IMG/VR virus record: IMGVR_UViG_3300010396_000019
Location: 1 to 45,228 of that record
Strand: one strand, 5' to 3'
DNA length: 45,228 bases
DNA from: a virus
The position numbers and the translations under genes are program-made. The stretch's first letter is position 1. Every line of letters begins with the position of its first letter. Shown here one piece after another: positions 29,906 through 37,965 of this stretch. A model generated the notes under the pieces. The model searched no databases. It was given only the letters and a program-made list of their open reading frames with translations, and was not told the origin of the DNA.

Positions 29906-30153
29906 TGTTTTTCTCCTGCCGACTCGTTTTGGGGTTGGTCCCCATCGGCAAAGACAGAATACCAAACATCCGCAAGATTTGTCAAGAGTTTATTTTGGAT
30001 TATTTTTGTGGGACTGGAATAACCGGCCAGTCCCGCGCGGTTGATTAGTCCGCTCCGGCCCGACCTGGCGCGCAAGACCACATGATGCGCGGGGCTGCAC
30101 AATGAGCGAGTGGCCTGACGAATTTCCTTGACATCCTCGCCAGCGTAGTGCAT
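29902..30153 (-). CDS. Doubtful minus-strand frame upstream of the cluster
   Basis: This is an 83-residue frame whose stop overlaps the next start by ATGA, the spacing used by real genes here. Against it, the last third spans the promoter-like sequence and the inverted repeat and reads as low-complexity. I keep it as a low-confidence candidate. Confidence 0.25.
   Translation of the reverse strand: MHYAGEDVKEIRQATRSLCSPAHHVVLRARSGRSGLINRAGLAGYSSPTKIIQNKLLTNLADVWYSVFADGDQPQNESAGEKQ
29956..29985 (-). promoter_or_regulatory. Minus-strand promoter of the small operon
   Basis: Read on the minus strand, TTGACA (29985-29980) and TATTCT (29961-29956) are 18 bases apart. The start of transcription would be about 44 bases before the ATG at 29905. 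The -35 box is perfect. Confidence 0.55.
30010..30034. repeat. 8-bp perfect inverted repeat near the minus promoter
   Basis: GGGACTGG (30010-30017) and CCAGTCCC (30027-30034) flank a nine-base loop. There is no T-run on the correct side for a terminator in either direction. It lies about 25 bases upstream of the minus-strand -35 box, so an operator is a possible role. Confidence 0.5.
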
Positions 30154-30180
30154 TAAAGTACTGACCACGACTTAAGGCTT

Positions 30181-30255
30181 TTACCTGCGCGGCGCTGCCA
30201 CCTTCCAGCGTTCGCCCCACTCCTCGCCGGGATAGAGCGGGGAATAACGAGCCAT
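30181..30255 (-). CDS. Tiny minus-strand frame
   Basis: This 24-residue frame (MARYSPLYPGEEWGERWKVA, then PRR) reads like real protein, with aromatic and charged residues well mixed. It faces the start of the plus-strand gene at 30261. A short conserved peptide gene is possible, but coding potential cannot be judged at this length. The ribosome site is weak. Confidence 0.35.
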   Translation of the reverse strand: MARYSPLYPGEEWGERWKVAAPRR

Positions 30256-30260
30256 GGGAC

Positions 30261-30587
30261 ATTTCCGCTAAAAATCACGTAATCGTACCGCGCAGTTTCG
30301 AGCCGCCCGCAGAACTCCATAAGTCTTTTCTCGACCGCTACGACCATCTAACCGCGAAAGAGGCACGCAAGCTCTTTGCCGATGGACTGCTCGAGCCAGT
30401 GGACGCCGAGAGAAGGCTTTGGAAGCGCACCGCACAGCCATTAACGCATCGCAGCCGCAAATATAGCGCTGGCGAAGGCCGCAGCGGGCATATCTCGCTC
30501 GAAATACCGCGCAGCATTCAGTCGCTGATTGAAGCTGAGATTTCCCGAATGCCGACTCATGGCGAGCGTGTAAACGTAGCCGCGTGA
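30261..30587 (+). CDS. Hypothetical protein with no normal start codon
   Basis: The frame is open from 30165 and gives convincing protein from about 30261 (IVPRSFEPPAELHKSFLDRY, HLTAKEARKLFADGLLEPVD, LEIPRSIQSLIEAEI). There is no ATG, GTG or TTG before the GTG at 30399. Either an ATT or other rare start is used, or the first part has lost its start to a frameshift. The ending LEIPRSIQSLIEAEISRMP looks like a helical DNA-binding tail. It overlaps the next gene by GTGA. Confidence 0.5.
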   Translation: MSAKNHVIVPRSFEPPAELHKSFLDRYDHLTAKEARKLFADGLLEPVDAERRLWKRTAQPLTHRSRKYSAGEGRSGHISLEIPRSIQSLIEAEISRMPTHGERVNVAA

Positions 30588-30793
30588 ACCTCTCCCCTGC
30601 GAACCTCAACGTACTGGCAAGCCTGAAAGAGCGTTTGATCACCGGTGCCGTGCAAAACACTGAATCTGCGCAAGTTAAAGCAAGCATGCGTGCCGAATCT
30701 CCTCGCCGCTCCCATGTGATGCGTGCTGCGCGTAATCGAGGTGCGTCGTGGCAGCGTTTCAACCGCTCGATGAATGAGAGGGTAGCGCGATGA
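30584..30793 (+). CDS. Small basic protein before the terminase
   Basis: This is a 69-residue protein from GTG 30584 (GTGA overlap), overlapping the terminase small subunit by ATGA. It is basic (SPRRSHVMRAARNRG...NRSMNERVAR) and probably helical, compatible with nucleic-acid binding. Its location suggests a packaging accessory. No family recognised. Confidence 0.5.
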   Translation: MNLSPANLNVLASLKERLITGAVQNTESAQVKASMRAESPRRSHVMRAARNRGASWQRFNRSMNERVAR

Positions 30794-31143
30794 GCGGGAA
30801 ACCACTCGGAAGGCCACGAAAAGTCCTCGATGCGGAACTAATTGCCAGATTCATCGGTAAGGGCTTTACGATTCAGTACGTTGCAGATTATTTCGGAGTC
30901 GGCGAAACCACTCTCCGCGACAACTATTCGGACGCCTTGCGAAAGGGCCGTGTATTCCGCGACGGTTGCCTGCAAGCCAAGCAGTTCCATAAGGCCATGA
31001 AGGGCGATACGACGCTGCTGATCTGGCTGGGTAAGCAGTGGCTAGGGCAGAGCGATAAGGTAGTCGCGGCAGTGCCGAACGAATTGAGTCTCGATGGTCT
31101 CAGCGTCCCAAGCCAAGGGCAAAAGCCTGCGGCAGTTAATTGA
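30790..31143 (+). CDS. terS: Terminase small subunit
   Basis: This is a 117-residue protein. Residues 14-48 form a helix-turn-helix (AELIARFIGKGFTIQYVADYF, then GETTLRDNY). The following helices (RVFRDGCLQAKQFHKAMKGD, TLLIWLGKQWLGQ) have the DTTLLIWLGKQWLG-type signature of small terminase subunits. It recognises the packaging site on phage DNA and hands it to the large subunit. The two genes overlap by 50 bases. Confidence 0.85.
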   Translation: MSGKPLGRPRKVLDAELIARFIGKGFTIQYVADYFGVGETTLRDNYSDALRKGRVFRDGCLQAKQFHKAMKGDTTLLIWLGKQWLGQSDKVVAAVPNELSLDGLSVPSQGQKPAAVN

Positions 31144-32668
31144 CCCGACGGTTAAGCAAGATGATTTCCTTCGCGCGATCGCGGAACACGATTACGTGCT
31201 TTACGGTGGCGCGGCCGGCGGAGGCAAGTCGTACATCCTGCGTTGGTGGCTGGTTCTATTCCTTGTCTGGCTGCACCAAGAGCATAAATTGCGCAATGTA
31301 CAAGTTGGCCTTTTTTGCGAGGATTATCCGAGTCTGTACGATAGACAAATCAGCAAAATCATGTTCGAGTTTCCGGCGGAACTGGGAGAACTCAAGCAGG
31401 GCGTGGTCAAGAATTTCCAGTTGCGCGCAGAGCATGGCGGCGGCGTGATTGCCCTGCGTAACTTGGACGATCCATCGAAATACCAATCGGCGGAATTTGC
31501 CGCCATTGCTGTGGATGAGCTGACCAAGAACGAGAAGCCGACGTTTGACTTTCTGCGCAGCCGGTTGCGTTGGTCAGGCGTGGCGCATCCGAAGTTTGCC
31601 GCAGGCGCGAATCCAGGCGGCATCGGTCATGAGTGGGTTAAGGCGCTGTGGATCGATAAACACTTCCCGGACGAACTGAAGCCGCTCGCCAAGCAGTTTG
31701 CGTTCGTGCAGTCGAAGGCTTCCGATAATCCGCATTTGACGGATTCCTACTACCAATCGCTGCTTACGCTTCCGCCCGACATGGCGAAAATGTTTGCGGA
31801 AGGCTCGTGGGACGTATTTGCCGGGCAGTACTTTTCCAATTTCAGTCCGGAGGCGATGGTCGAACGCCCCGAAATGTGGAATCTACGGCCTTGGCATACG
31901 CGCTGGCTCTCGGTCGATTGGGGACGCAAGCATCCTGCAGCGGTCTATTGGCACTGCCTTACCGATGACGGCGTGGCGCGGACTTACCGCGAACATATCC
32001 GCAACGGACATACGCCCAAAGATTTGGCGCGAACCATCGGGCAGCTTACCGAACGCTGGAATGCGAGCGCAGGAACGGGCGAGCAGATCAAGGCGGTTTA
32101 CCTGTCGCCGGATGCCTTCGCCAAGCGGACAGACGAGAACACGATTGCCGACCAAATGGGCGATGAGCTCGTGACATTTGGCTTGCCGCGACCCGTGCGC
32201 GCTGACGATGACCGTATTGGTGGCTGGATGCAGATGTACCAGATGCTCGATGCTGGCATGTGGAGGATTGGCTCGAATTGCATTGGCCTGATTCGCACGC
32301 TGCCCACGCTGGTGCGTGACGACCTCAAGTACGAGGACATTGCCAAGAAGGACGACTCGCGTGCCAACACAGAAGAGCACATTACCGCCCTGAATTGTTC
32401 TGGCGATGACCCAGCGGATGCCGCGCGCTACGGTCTCAAATGTGACCAGATTCTCGGCCGCAAGCCGTTTCCCGTGCGCGTCAACGATTCAATCGAAAGA
32501 ATGCAGAATCTTCGCCCGGATGGGCCGACCAACGATCCTAACGCGGTGGCGATGATGGCCCGCAAAGCCATTGCCGACCAGCGCAAGACAGCGCAGCCGG
32601 TGCGCCTGATTACCAGCAGCAGATTTCAGCCAAAGCGTTTTCGTCAGAACAATCCACGCTTCAGTTAG
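31094..32668 (+). CDS. terL: Terminase large subunit
   Basis: This is a 524-residue protein. The ATPase half has Walker A GGAAGGGKS (38-46), Walker B IAVDEL with D141 and E142, and GANPGG (171-176) as the coupling motif. The C-terminal nuclease half begins at WLSVDWGRKHPA with catalytic D275. The packaging motor docks on the portal and cuts the concatemer. The length is typical. The absence of phage-specific cohesive-end signals leaves headful packaging possible, which would agree with a circular map. Confidence 0.95.
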   Translation: MVSASQAKGKSLRQLIDPTVKQDDFLRAIAEHDYVLYGGAAGGGKSYILRWWLVLFLVWLHQEHKLRNVQVGLFCEDYPSLYDRQISKIMFEFPAELGELKQGVVKNFQLRAEHGGGVIALRNLDDPSKYQSAEFAAIAVDELTKNEKPTFDFLRSRLRWSGVAHPKFAAGANPGGIGHEWVKALWIDKHFPDELKPLAKQFAFVQSKASDNPHLTDSYYQSLLTLPPDMAKMFAEGSWDVFAGQYFSNFSPEAMVERPEMWNLRPWHTRWLSVDWGRKHPAAVYWHCLTDDGVARTYREHIRNGHTPKDLARTIGQLTERWNASAGTGEQIKAVYLSPDAFAKRTDENTIADQMGDELVTFGLPRPVRADDDRIGGWMQMYQMLDAGMWRIGSNCIGLIRTLPTLVRDDLKYEDIAKKDDSRANTEEHITALNCSGDDPADAARYGLKCDQILGRKPFPVRVNDSIERMQNLRPDGPTNDPNAVAMMARKAIADQRKTAQPVRLITSSRFQPKRFRQNNPRFS

Positions 32669-32677
32669 GGAGGAAAA

Positions 32678-32980
32678 ATGGCAGACGTCAAGGCAAGGTT
32701 AACCATCGATCCGCTAAAAGGGGTGGCTGCGGTAACGCTGGAAATGGCGGGCCACACCGAGCTTGAGCACGACCTGATTCTGGAGTTCTTTGGGCGCCCG
32801 CGTTCCGTATCCCTTGTGCCGTTCCGCAAAGGCGATGAGATCGAGGCGCGATTCACGATTTCAGATCCCGCAGCACCCGAAGCTGCGCAGGAATCGGTCG
32901 AGAATCGGCAGCGCGTGCGCGAAGGGCGCGAAGTTCCGGCGCTGAAACAATCCGTGGAAGTGGAAGGCGAAGAAGCCTAA
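32678..32980 (+). CDS. Hypothetical beta-rich protein
   Basis: This is a 100-residue protein with GGGAGG before ATG 32678. It has strands alternating with short helices (KARLTIDPLKGVAAVTLEMAG, EHDLILEFFGRP, EARFTISD) and an acidic, disordered C-terminus. It may be a head decoration or assembly factor. No family recognised. Confidence 0.6.
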   Translation: MADVKARLTIDPLKGVAAVTLEMAGHTELEHDLILEFFGRPRSVSLVPFRKGDEIEARFTISDPAAPEAAQESVENRQRVREGREVPALKQSVEVEGEEA

Positions 32981-33015
32981 TGAATCTCTCAAACTCTTTT
33001 CGAGGAGGCAACACC

Positions 33016-33861
33016 ATGAAGAAGGCATTTGCGGTAATTCTTTCGGTCCTGTTCGCTTGCGCCGTTCCGCTTTCCGCGCAGGCTCCGGGCACGGCTCTGC
33101 ATTATGCGGCCGGCACCTATGTCGCTTCGGCATACAACACCTGGCATGCGACGGTCGAGACGGCTCCGAGCGGCACAGGTTCGGGCACTATCGTTGTCGG
33201 ACCCGCGTTCGTGACGTTGCAGGACGGCTACACATTTAACCCATTCTCGACGGCCAATCCCGTCATCGTCGGGCAGGGCACGGCCAATCAGGAAACGGTT
33301 ACGCCTTCCGCGGTGAGCGTGCAGGCTTGCCCTCCTGGATTCGGTGCGACTACGCCATGCGAGGCGATTACCGCGACGTTCTCCAATACGCACGGTCAAG
33401 GCGATCTGGTCGTAAGCGGCAGTTCTGGCGTTGACGAAGCGCTGTTCGACGCCGGCAACTACGGCGGCGGTCAAGTCTATTGGTCTGCTGACGGCGGCGA
33501 TGTCACATTGGGCACCGGTGCTACCACGACCACGCTTTGCACGAGTTGCATTCCCATCAATGCCATCGTGCTCGGCGTGACGGCCCGCGTGACCACGACC
33601 ATTACCGGTACTTGCACTGGTTGGGAATTGGGTGACGGCACAACGGCTGGCCGCTTCACGGCGAATAACACGGGCCTGACGGCTGGCACCGTCTCTGCGG
33701 CCGATATTCAAACGACCAGCGGTGTTGCCTCAACCACGACCGGTATGCTCAACATCACGACCGCCAAAAACATCGTGAGTACGTGTGCCACCGGCAACCC
33801 GTCGGCTGGAGCGATCCACGCTCACGCCTGGGGTTACGTGCTGGCGACACCGAACAACTAG
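33016..33861 (+). CDS. Secreted beta-rich protein in packaging block
   Basis: This is a 281-residue protein. ATG 33016 has GAGGAGG ten bases upstream; the earlier ATG at 32980 lacks a site. Residues 1-22 are a Sec signal (MKKAFAVILSVLFACAVPLSAQA). The mature part is Gly/Thr/Ser rich with beta strands and six or more cysteines (ACPPGFGATTPC, CTSC, CTGWEL, TCATG). It looks like a surface or fibre protein placed oddly between terminase and portal. It is the sixth exported product of this phage. Confidence 0.7.
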   Translation: MKKAFAVILSVLFACAVPLSAQAPGTALHYAAGTYVASAYNTWHATVETAPSGTGSGTIVVGPAFVTLQDGYTFNPFSTANPVIVGQGTANQETVTPSAVSVQACPPGFGATTPCEAITATFSNTHGQGDLVVSGSSGVDEALFDAGNYGGGQVYWSADGGDVTLGTGATTTTLCTSCIPINAIVLGVTARVTTTITGTCTGWELGDGTTAGRFTANNTGLTAGTVSAADIQTTSGVASTTTGMLNITTAKNIVSTCATGNPSAGAIHAHAWGYVLATPNN

Positions 33862-33862
33862 C

Positions 33863-34138
33863 GTGTTCTGGAAGACGGCCAAAGATAGGCTGATTGAAAC
33901 GTTGGAGCGGGAGAACGCCCGCCTGCTGGCACAGAACGAGCAATATGTGCTGATGCTGGCTAAGCTGGCGGAGAATAAGGCTCCCGAAGCGGAAAAGGCG
34001 CGCCCGCGCGCGACTAACATGCCGCAATACCTGAAAAGCATGTCTGCGGCGTCGTGGGATCGTGCGCGGGTAAAAGGCAAGAATCCGCTGGCGCAAGGCA
34101 TTCCTTCCGGCGCAGAGGTTCCTGTTGCAAATTCATGA
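33863..34138 (+). CDS. Coiled-coil head accessory protein
   Basis: This is a 91-residue protein from GTG 33863. Residues 8-42 form a coiled coil (LIETLERENARLLAQNEQYVLMLAKLAENK) and the rest is basic and flexible (ARPRATNMPQYLKSM, WDRARVKGKNPLAQG). A small head or scaffold accessory is plausible. The end overlaps the phosphatase start by 14 bases. Confidence 0.55.
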   Translation: MFWKTAKDRLIETLERENARLLAQNEQYVLMLAKLAENKAPEAEKARPRATNMPQYLKSMSAASWDRARVKGKNPLAQGIPSGAEVPVANS

Positions 34139-34745
34139 GCCGACCGTCTTCCTCGTGCGTCACGGCAAGACGGAGTTCAACAACGGCGACAACTCGCGTC
34201 TCAAGGGCACCGAATATGATCTCCCGCTCACAGATGAAGGCCATGATGAAGCTGGACGTGCGGCAGAGTACTTATCGGACTATCCCATTTCCTCGATTCA
34301 CTCGTCCGACATGCGGCGCGCCACCGAAACAGCGGGACATATCAGCCGTTCAACTGGCGTCCCTGTATCGAAAGACTCGCGCTTTGATCCTTGGGACGTT
34401 GGCTATCTGGCCGGTCATAAACGAACCGACGCCCAAGACCGCATCGAGTACTACATCAAGCATCCCGACAAAACGGTTCCGGAAGGCGAGCCCTACCAGG
34501 ACTGGCACGACCGCTACGAAGGCGGATTGCTCTCGGAGATGAAGGCGGCCGAGAAGGAACCGGATAAGGCGCGCGTCGTGGTTTCTCATTCCTGCAACGC
34601 AATGGCGGCGCGAGCGATCGTCAAGGGCGACGATCCGGAGTTCTACGGCGAGCATTCGGAGAATCCGGGCGGGGTGATTCGCATTCGCAAGACAGGAGGA
34701 CAGTGGCGCATGACGGATGTTGACCTTCCGGGAAGTGGACATTAG
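34125..34745 (+). CDS. Histidine phosphatase superfamily protein
   Basis: This is a 206-residue protein from TTG 34125 with GAGG upstream. The signature LVRHGKTEFN puts catalytic H13 with R12, and RR at 64-65 and VVSHSCN with H155 complete the active site. The family contains phosphoglycerate mutases and small-molecule or protein phosphatases. It lies among head genes, where a metabolic enzyme is unexpected. It may hydrolyse a signalling or nucleotide phosphate, but the substrate cannot be read from sequence. Confidence 0.85.
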   Translation: MQIHEPTVFLVRHGKTEFNNGDNSRLKGTEYDLPLTDEGHDEAGRAAEYLSDYPISSIHSSDMRRATETAGHISRSTGVPVSKDSRFDPWDVGYLAGHKRTDAQDRIEYYIKHPDKTVPEGEPYQDWHDRYEGGLLSEMKAAEKEPDKARVVVSHSCNAMAARAIVKGDDPEFYGEHSENPGGVIRIRKTGGQWRMTDVDLPGSGH

Positions 34746-34747
34746 GT

Positions 34748-35005
34748 GTGTTCCATGCTCCGAAGCGCAATCGCAAGCGCGGGCCATATAAAGACGGAAC
34801 GGAGAAATCCGGATTCGTCACGGCGACAATCAACAAGCCGCCGCGTGAGTGCGGGAACTGCCGTTGGGAACGGCACGACGTGTGCCTCAATCCGCTAACC
34901 GACAAAGACGAGCAGGTAGGCAAGATGTTCGGGCTGAAACGAACGGCAGACGGTCACTGGCCGGTAAAGGATTCGTGGTGCTGCGACAACTTCCAAAACA
35001 GGTGA
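34748..35005 (+). CDS. Cys-rich protein with HAPKR motif
   Basis: This is an 85-residue protein from GTG 34748. The N-terminus is a basic HAPKRNRKRG (3-12). Cys pairs CGNC (36-39) with C47 and C79-C80 suggest a zinc site. The HAPKR motif recurs at the C-terminus of both following proteins. Function unknown. Confidence 0.55.
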   Translation: MFHAPKRNRKRGPYKDGTEKSGFVTATINKPPRECGNCRWERHDVCLNPLTDKDEQVGKMFGLKRTADGHWPVKDSWCCDNFQNR

Positions 35006-35008
35006 AAC

Positions 35009-35224
35009 ATGGCTAACTGGATTTCTGGAGCGGTAAGGCATCCCGGCGCTTTGACCCGCGCAGCCGCACGGCACGGCGTAAGCAAGCGCCAAGAGGCTGA
35101 GCACGAGAGCCATTCGAGCGACCCGTCCGAGCGCGCCCGCGGCAATCTTGGGCTGCGCTTCATGAAGGGCGGAGATTTGCACAAGTCGCACGCACCGAAG
35201 CGTAAGAGGGCGGGACGTGCCTAG
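35009..35224 (+). CDS. Small protein with C-terminal HAPKRKR tag
   Basis: This is a 71-residue protein with AGGTG before ATG 35009. It is a basic helical body rich in His/Arg/Glu (SKRQEAEHESHSSD) ending in HKSHAPKRKRAGRA. A nearly identical end closes the next protein. No family recognised. It overlaps the next gene by eight bases. Confidence 0.55.
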   Translation: MANWISGAVRHPGALTRAAARHGVSKRQEAEHESHSSDPSERARGNLGLRFMKGGDLHKSHAPKRKRAGRA

Positions 35225-35399
35225 CGTTTCAAAGAAAGAACGCCGACTCATGGCAATCGCCGAGCATCATCCCGAGGAAGTCTCGGACAAGAACAAAGGC
35301 GTGCTCGCCATGACGCACGAACAGCTACACGACTTCGCAGCCACACCGGAAAAAGGATTGCCCACGCGGGCGCACGCACCAAAACGCAAACGCAAATAG
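35217..35399 (+). CDS. Small DUF3008-like protein with HAPKRKRK end
   Basis: This is a 60-residue protein from GTG 35217. The body (SKKERRLMAIAEHHPEEVS, MTHEQLHDFAATPEKGL) resembles the DUF3008-like small phage proteins that sit before the portal gene. It ends with HAPKRKRK. The stop TAG touches the ATG of the portal. It may bind DNA or the portal ring. Confidence 0.6.
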   Translation: MPSVSKKERRLMAIAEHHPEEVSDKNKGVLAMTHEQLHDFAATPEKGLPTRAHAPKRKRK

Positions 35400-37757
35400 A
35401 TGGCCTCCGTTCCCGCTGTACAAGATCAGCAGCAGCCGCAACAGAATGACGGCACGATTGTCCCCAAGGAATCGCCCGTCCACAGCGATCAGCCTTACGG
35501 CCCGAATAACGTCAATCTTCCGCAGGACATGCAGGACGCGCTGCGCTCTATGTGCCAAGAGTTCGCTAAGGAAGGGCTCGTATCGCGGCGCCATGAAATT
35601 CTTCGCTGCCGGCGCGCGCGCTTCTACTGGCAAGGCCAGCAATATCTTTGGTTCGACTGGGACAACTTCGACTGGCAAGTGCCGTACCAGGGCGGCTTCA
35701 CGATCAGCGACGACAAAGACGCACAAGAGCAGCCGCGGTATGCCTACGTGATGAACGTCTATCAGCCGTTCGGATTGGCGTTTATCGCCGTCTTTGCCTC
35801 GCAGGTTCCCACTGTGCATTTCTACCCGCAGTCGCTTAACCGCTCCGAAGACGTGACGGCTGCGAAGGCCGCATCGAACGCTTCCGACCTAATCGAAGAG
35901 AACAACCAGATTCAGCGCAAAATGATCGACGTCGCCCGGTTTTTGTGGACGGATGGCAAGGTAGGTGCGCACGTCGATTACGTTGCCGACGCGGAGAGAT
36001 TTGGCTACGCGGACGCCTCGACGATCGATCAGGGCTTCGCGCCGATGGGCGAAGATTCGTTTGTCTGTCCGCAGTGCCAAGCGGTCAATCCGGTAAGTTC
36101 CTACGCCTCGATGGATGCCCAGGGCAACGCTTCGATGCAGGAGCAGCCTACGTGCCTTAGTTGCGGTACGGGGCTAGACGAAACGAATTTCAAGGCCGCT
36201 CCTCGCGTTCCCGTGCCGATCAGCAATCCGGACAAAGTTCCCGCCGGGCAGGAAGTGATTAACTTCTACGGTGGACTCGAGCTGCACACTCCGCCGTGGT
36301 GTAACGACTTCTGGGAATACCCGTGGCTGCGCCTCTCGTTTGAGGTCGATAAAGCCAAGCCGAAAGCGGCCTATCCGCAAGTGGCGGACAAGATCGATGC
36401 GGACATTCCGATGGCGGCCGATGACGTATACTCGCGCGCTTCGCGGCTTGCCGTAGCTCAGGGCTTGCCCATGCTGCATCCGGGCGATGTGCTCTACAAC
36501 CTCGTGACGTTCAGCCGTACGTGGATCAGGCCGTGGCGCTTCGCCTCGGTCAAAGATGCAGAAATGCGGCAAAAGCTCTCGCAGGCGTTCCCCGACGGCT
36601 GCTACGTGGCATTCGCAGGGGATACGTACTGTGAATCGCGCAACGAGAGGATGTCGGATCACTGGCGCGTGATGCACGCGATGCCGGGAGACGGCCAGAG
36701 CCGTCCGGGAATTGGCGAAGCATCTCTCGATGCACAGGACCAGGTCAATACGCTGTCGAACATGGCGATTGAGATGTTTGAATACGGCATCCCGCCGATC
36801 TATGCCGACAGCGAAGTAGTGGACTTCGAGGCACTACAGCAGAGAACGATTGAGCCGGGCGTCCACGTTCCAGGAAAAGCCAAAGCGGGGCAGACGCTCG
36901 CCGCAGCGTTCTTTCAGCCGGCTCCAGCCACCGTTCCGCAGCCGATGTTCGATTACCTTCAGGAATTGCAAGGTCCGGTCTTTCAGCTTCTCACGGGCGT
37001 GACTGCCGCTGTTTTCGGCGGCTCGATGGAGGACATGAAGACCGCGAAAGCGTATCAGCAGGCGCGGGATATGAGCCTTGGACGCCTTGCTACTCCGTGG
37101 TCTGCGTTCAAACAGATGTATGCCGAAGTAATGAATCTTGCCGTCCGCTGCTTCCGCGATAACCGACCGGGAGACGTGGAGCGGGTGCTACCGGGCGAGA
37201 ACTCCGAATACCAGGCGCAGGAGATTCGCGTCATGGATCTGCGCGGAAATATCATGGCGCGCCCCGAGGCGGACGAAACCTATCCGCAGATGCGCTCTCA
37301 AAAAATGGGAGTGCTGCAACAGCTTCTCGCGCTGCAAGACCCGGAAATCACGGCCATGCTGTCCGAGCCCCATAACCTCTCGATCGTCAAATCTATTTTG
37401 GGCCTGAACGACTTCGACATACCGGGCGACGATGCGCGGATTCACCAGCTACGCGAAATCGAAGCGTTGCTCAAAGACCCGATGTCTCCAGTTGCCGCCG
37501 TGCATATATTTCAGAACCACGAGGCGCACATCGCGGAATGTATGCGCTGGATCGAATCGGACGATGGGCAGCAAGCGCAGATCAATAACCCCGCGGGGTA
37601 TGCGGCGATCGAGAGCCATATTCGCGCGCATCAGCAGGCCAAGGCTTTGCAGGAAATTATGTCGGCGGCTCCGCCAATGGGAGCGCCGGCGGGCGCGCCA
37701 GCAGGACCAGCGCCAGAGCCAAACGCTACGCCGACTCCGCAGGTGGCTGCGGTTTGA
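35400..37757 (+). CDS. Portal protein with zinc-ribbon insertion
   Basis: This is a 785-residue protein. Its size, the position between terminase and scaffold, and the tunnel-type ending (GRLATPWSAFKQMYAEVMNLAVRC region, then a Pro/Ala-rich C-terminus) identify the dodecameric portal of a short-tailed phage. Residues 221-260 insert a compact element with C223, C226, C252 and C255, a typical zinc ribbon. The portal forms the DNA channel, seeds capsid assembly and binds the terminase motor. The Ala/Pro tail (GAPAGAPAGPAPEPNA) is probably disordered. Confidence 0.85.
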   Translation: MASVPAVQDQQQPQQNDGTIVPKESPVHSDQPYGPNNVNLPQDMQDALRSMCQEFAKEGLVSRRHEILRCRRARFYWQGQQYLWFDWDNFDWQVPYQGGFTISDDKDAQEQPRYAYVMNVYQPFGLAFIAVFASQVPTVHFYPQSLNRSEDVTAAKAASNASDLIEENNQIQRKMIDVARFLWTDGKVGAHVDYVADAERFGYADASTIDQGFAPMGEDSFVCPQCQAVNPVSSYASMDAQGNASMQEQPTCLSCGTGLDETNFKAAPRVPVPISNPDKVPAGQEVINFYGGLELHTPPWCNDFWEYPWLRLSFEVDKAKPKAAYPQVADKIDADIPMAADDVYSRASRLAVAQGLPMLHPGDVLYNLVTFSRTWIRPWRFASVKDAEMRQKLSQAFPDGCYVAFAGDTYCESRNERMSDHWRVMHAMPGDGQSRPGIGEASLDAQDQVNTLSNMAIEMFEYGIPPIYADSEVVDFEALQQRTIEPGVHVPGKAKAGQTLAAAFFQPAPATVPQPMFDYLQELQGPVFQLLTGVTAAVFGGSMEDMKTAKAYQQARDMSLGRLATPWSAFKQMYAEVMNLAVRCFRDNRPGDVERVLPGENSEYQAQEIRVMDLRGNIMARPEADETYPQMRSQKMGVLQQLLALQDPEITAMLSEPHNLSIVKSILGLNDFDIPGDDARIHQLREIEALLKDPMSPVAAVHIFQNHEAHIAECMRWIESDDGQQAQINNPAGYAAIESHIRAHQQAKALQEIMSAAPPMGAPAGAPAGPAPEPNATPTPQVAAV

Positions 37758-37768
37758 AAGGGAATTTT

Positions 37769-37921
37769 ATGACGATCACATGCTCGGAATGCGGGAACGT
37801 AATTGACCTTTTCAAAAAGACGGTCGAAGCGGCTGTTCGTGCGTTCGGTAATAAGGCGCACCCCTTTGATGGCAATGGCGGCGACCTCGGTAGAGGCGTC
37901 AAGCTGCACGAAATTCTATAA
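37769..37921 (+). CDS. Small CxxC protein after the portal
   Basis: This is a 50-residue protein with AAGGGA before ATG 37769. CSEC (5-8) and a helix (LFKKTVEAAVRAFGNK) are visible. It is followed by a small imperfect hairpin before the scaffold gene. Function unknown. Confidence 0.45.
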   Translation: MTITCSECGNVIDLFKKTVEAAVRAFGNKAHPFDGNGGDLGRGVKLHEIL

Positions 37922-37965
37922 GAGCTTCCCCTTCTAAATGGAGGGGATGAAGTGAAAGGAAGCAA

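Noticed and set aside
30128-30156. Plus-strand promoter TTGACA with CATTAA
   Set aside because: The -35 is perfect but the -10 fits poorly at any normal spacing, so it is not listed as a feature.
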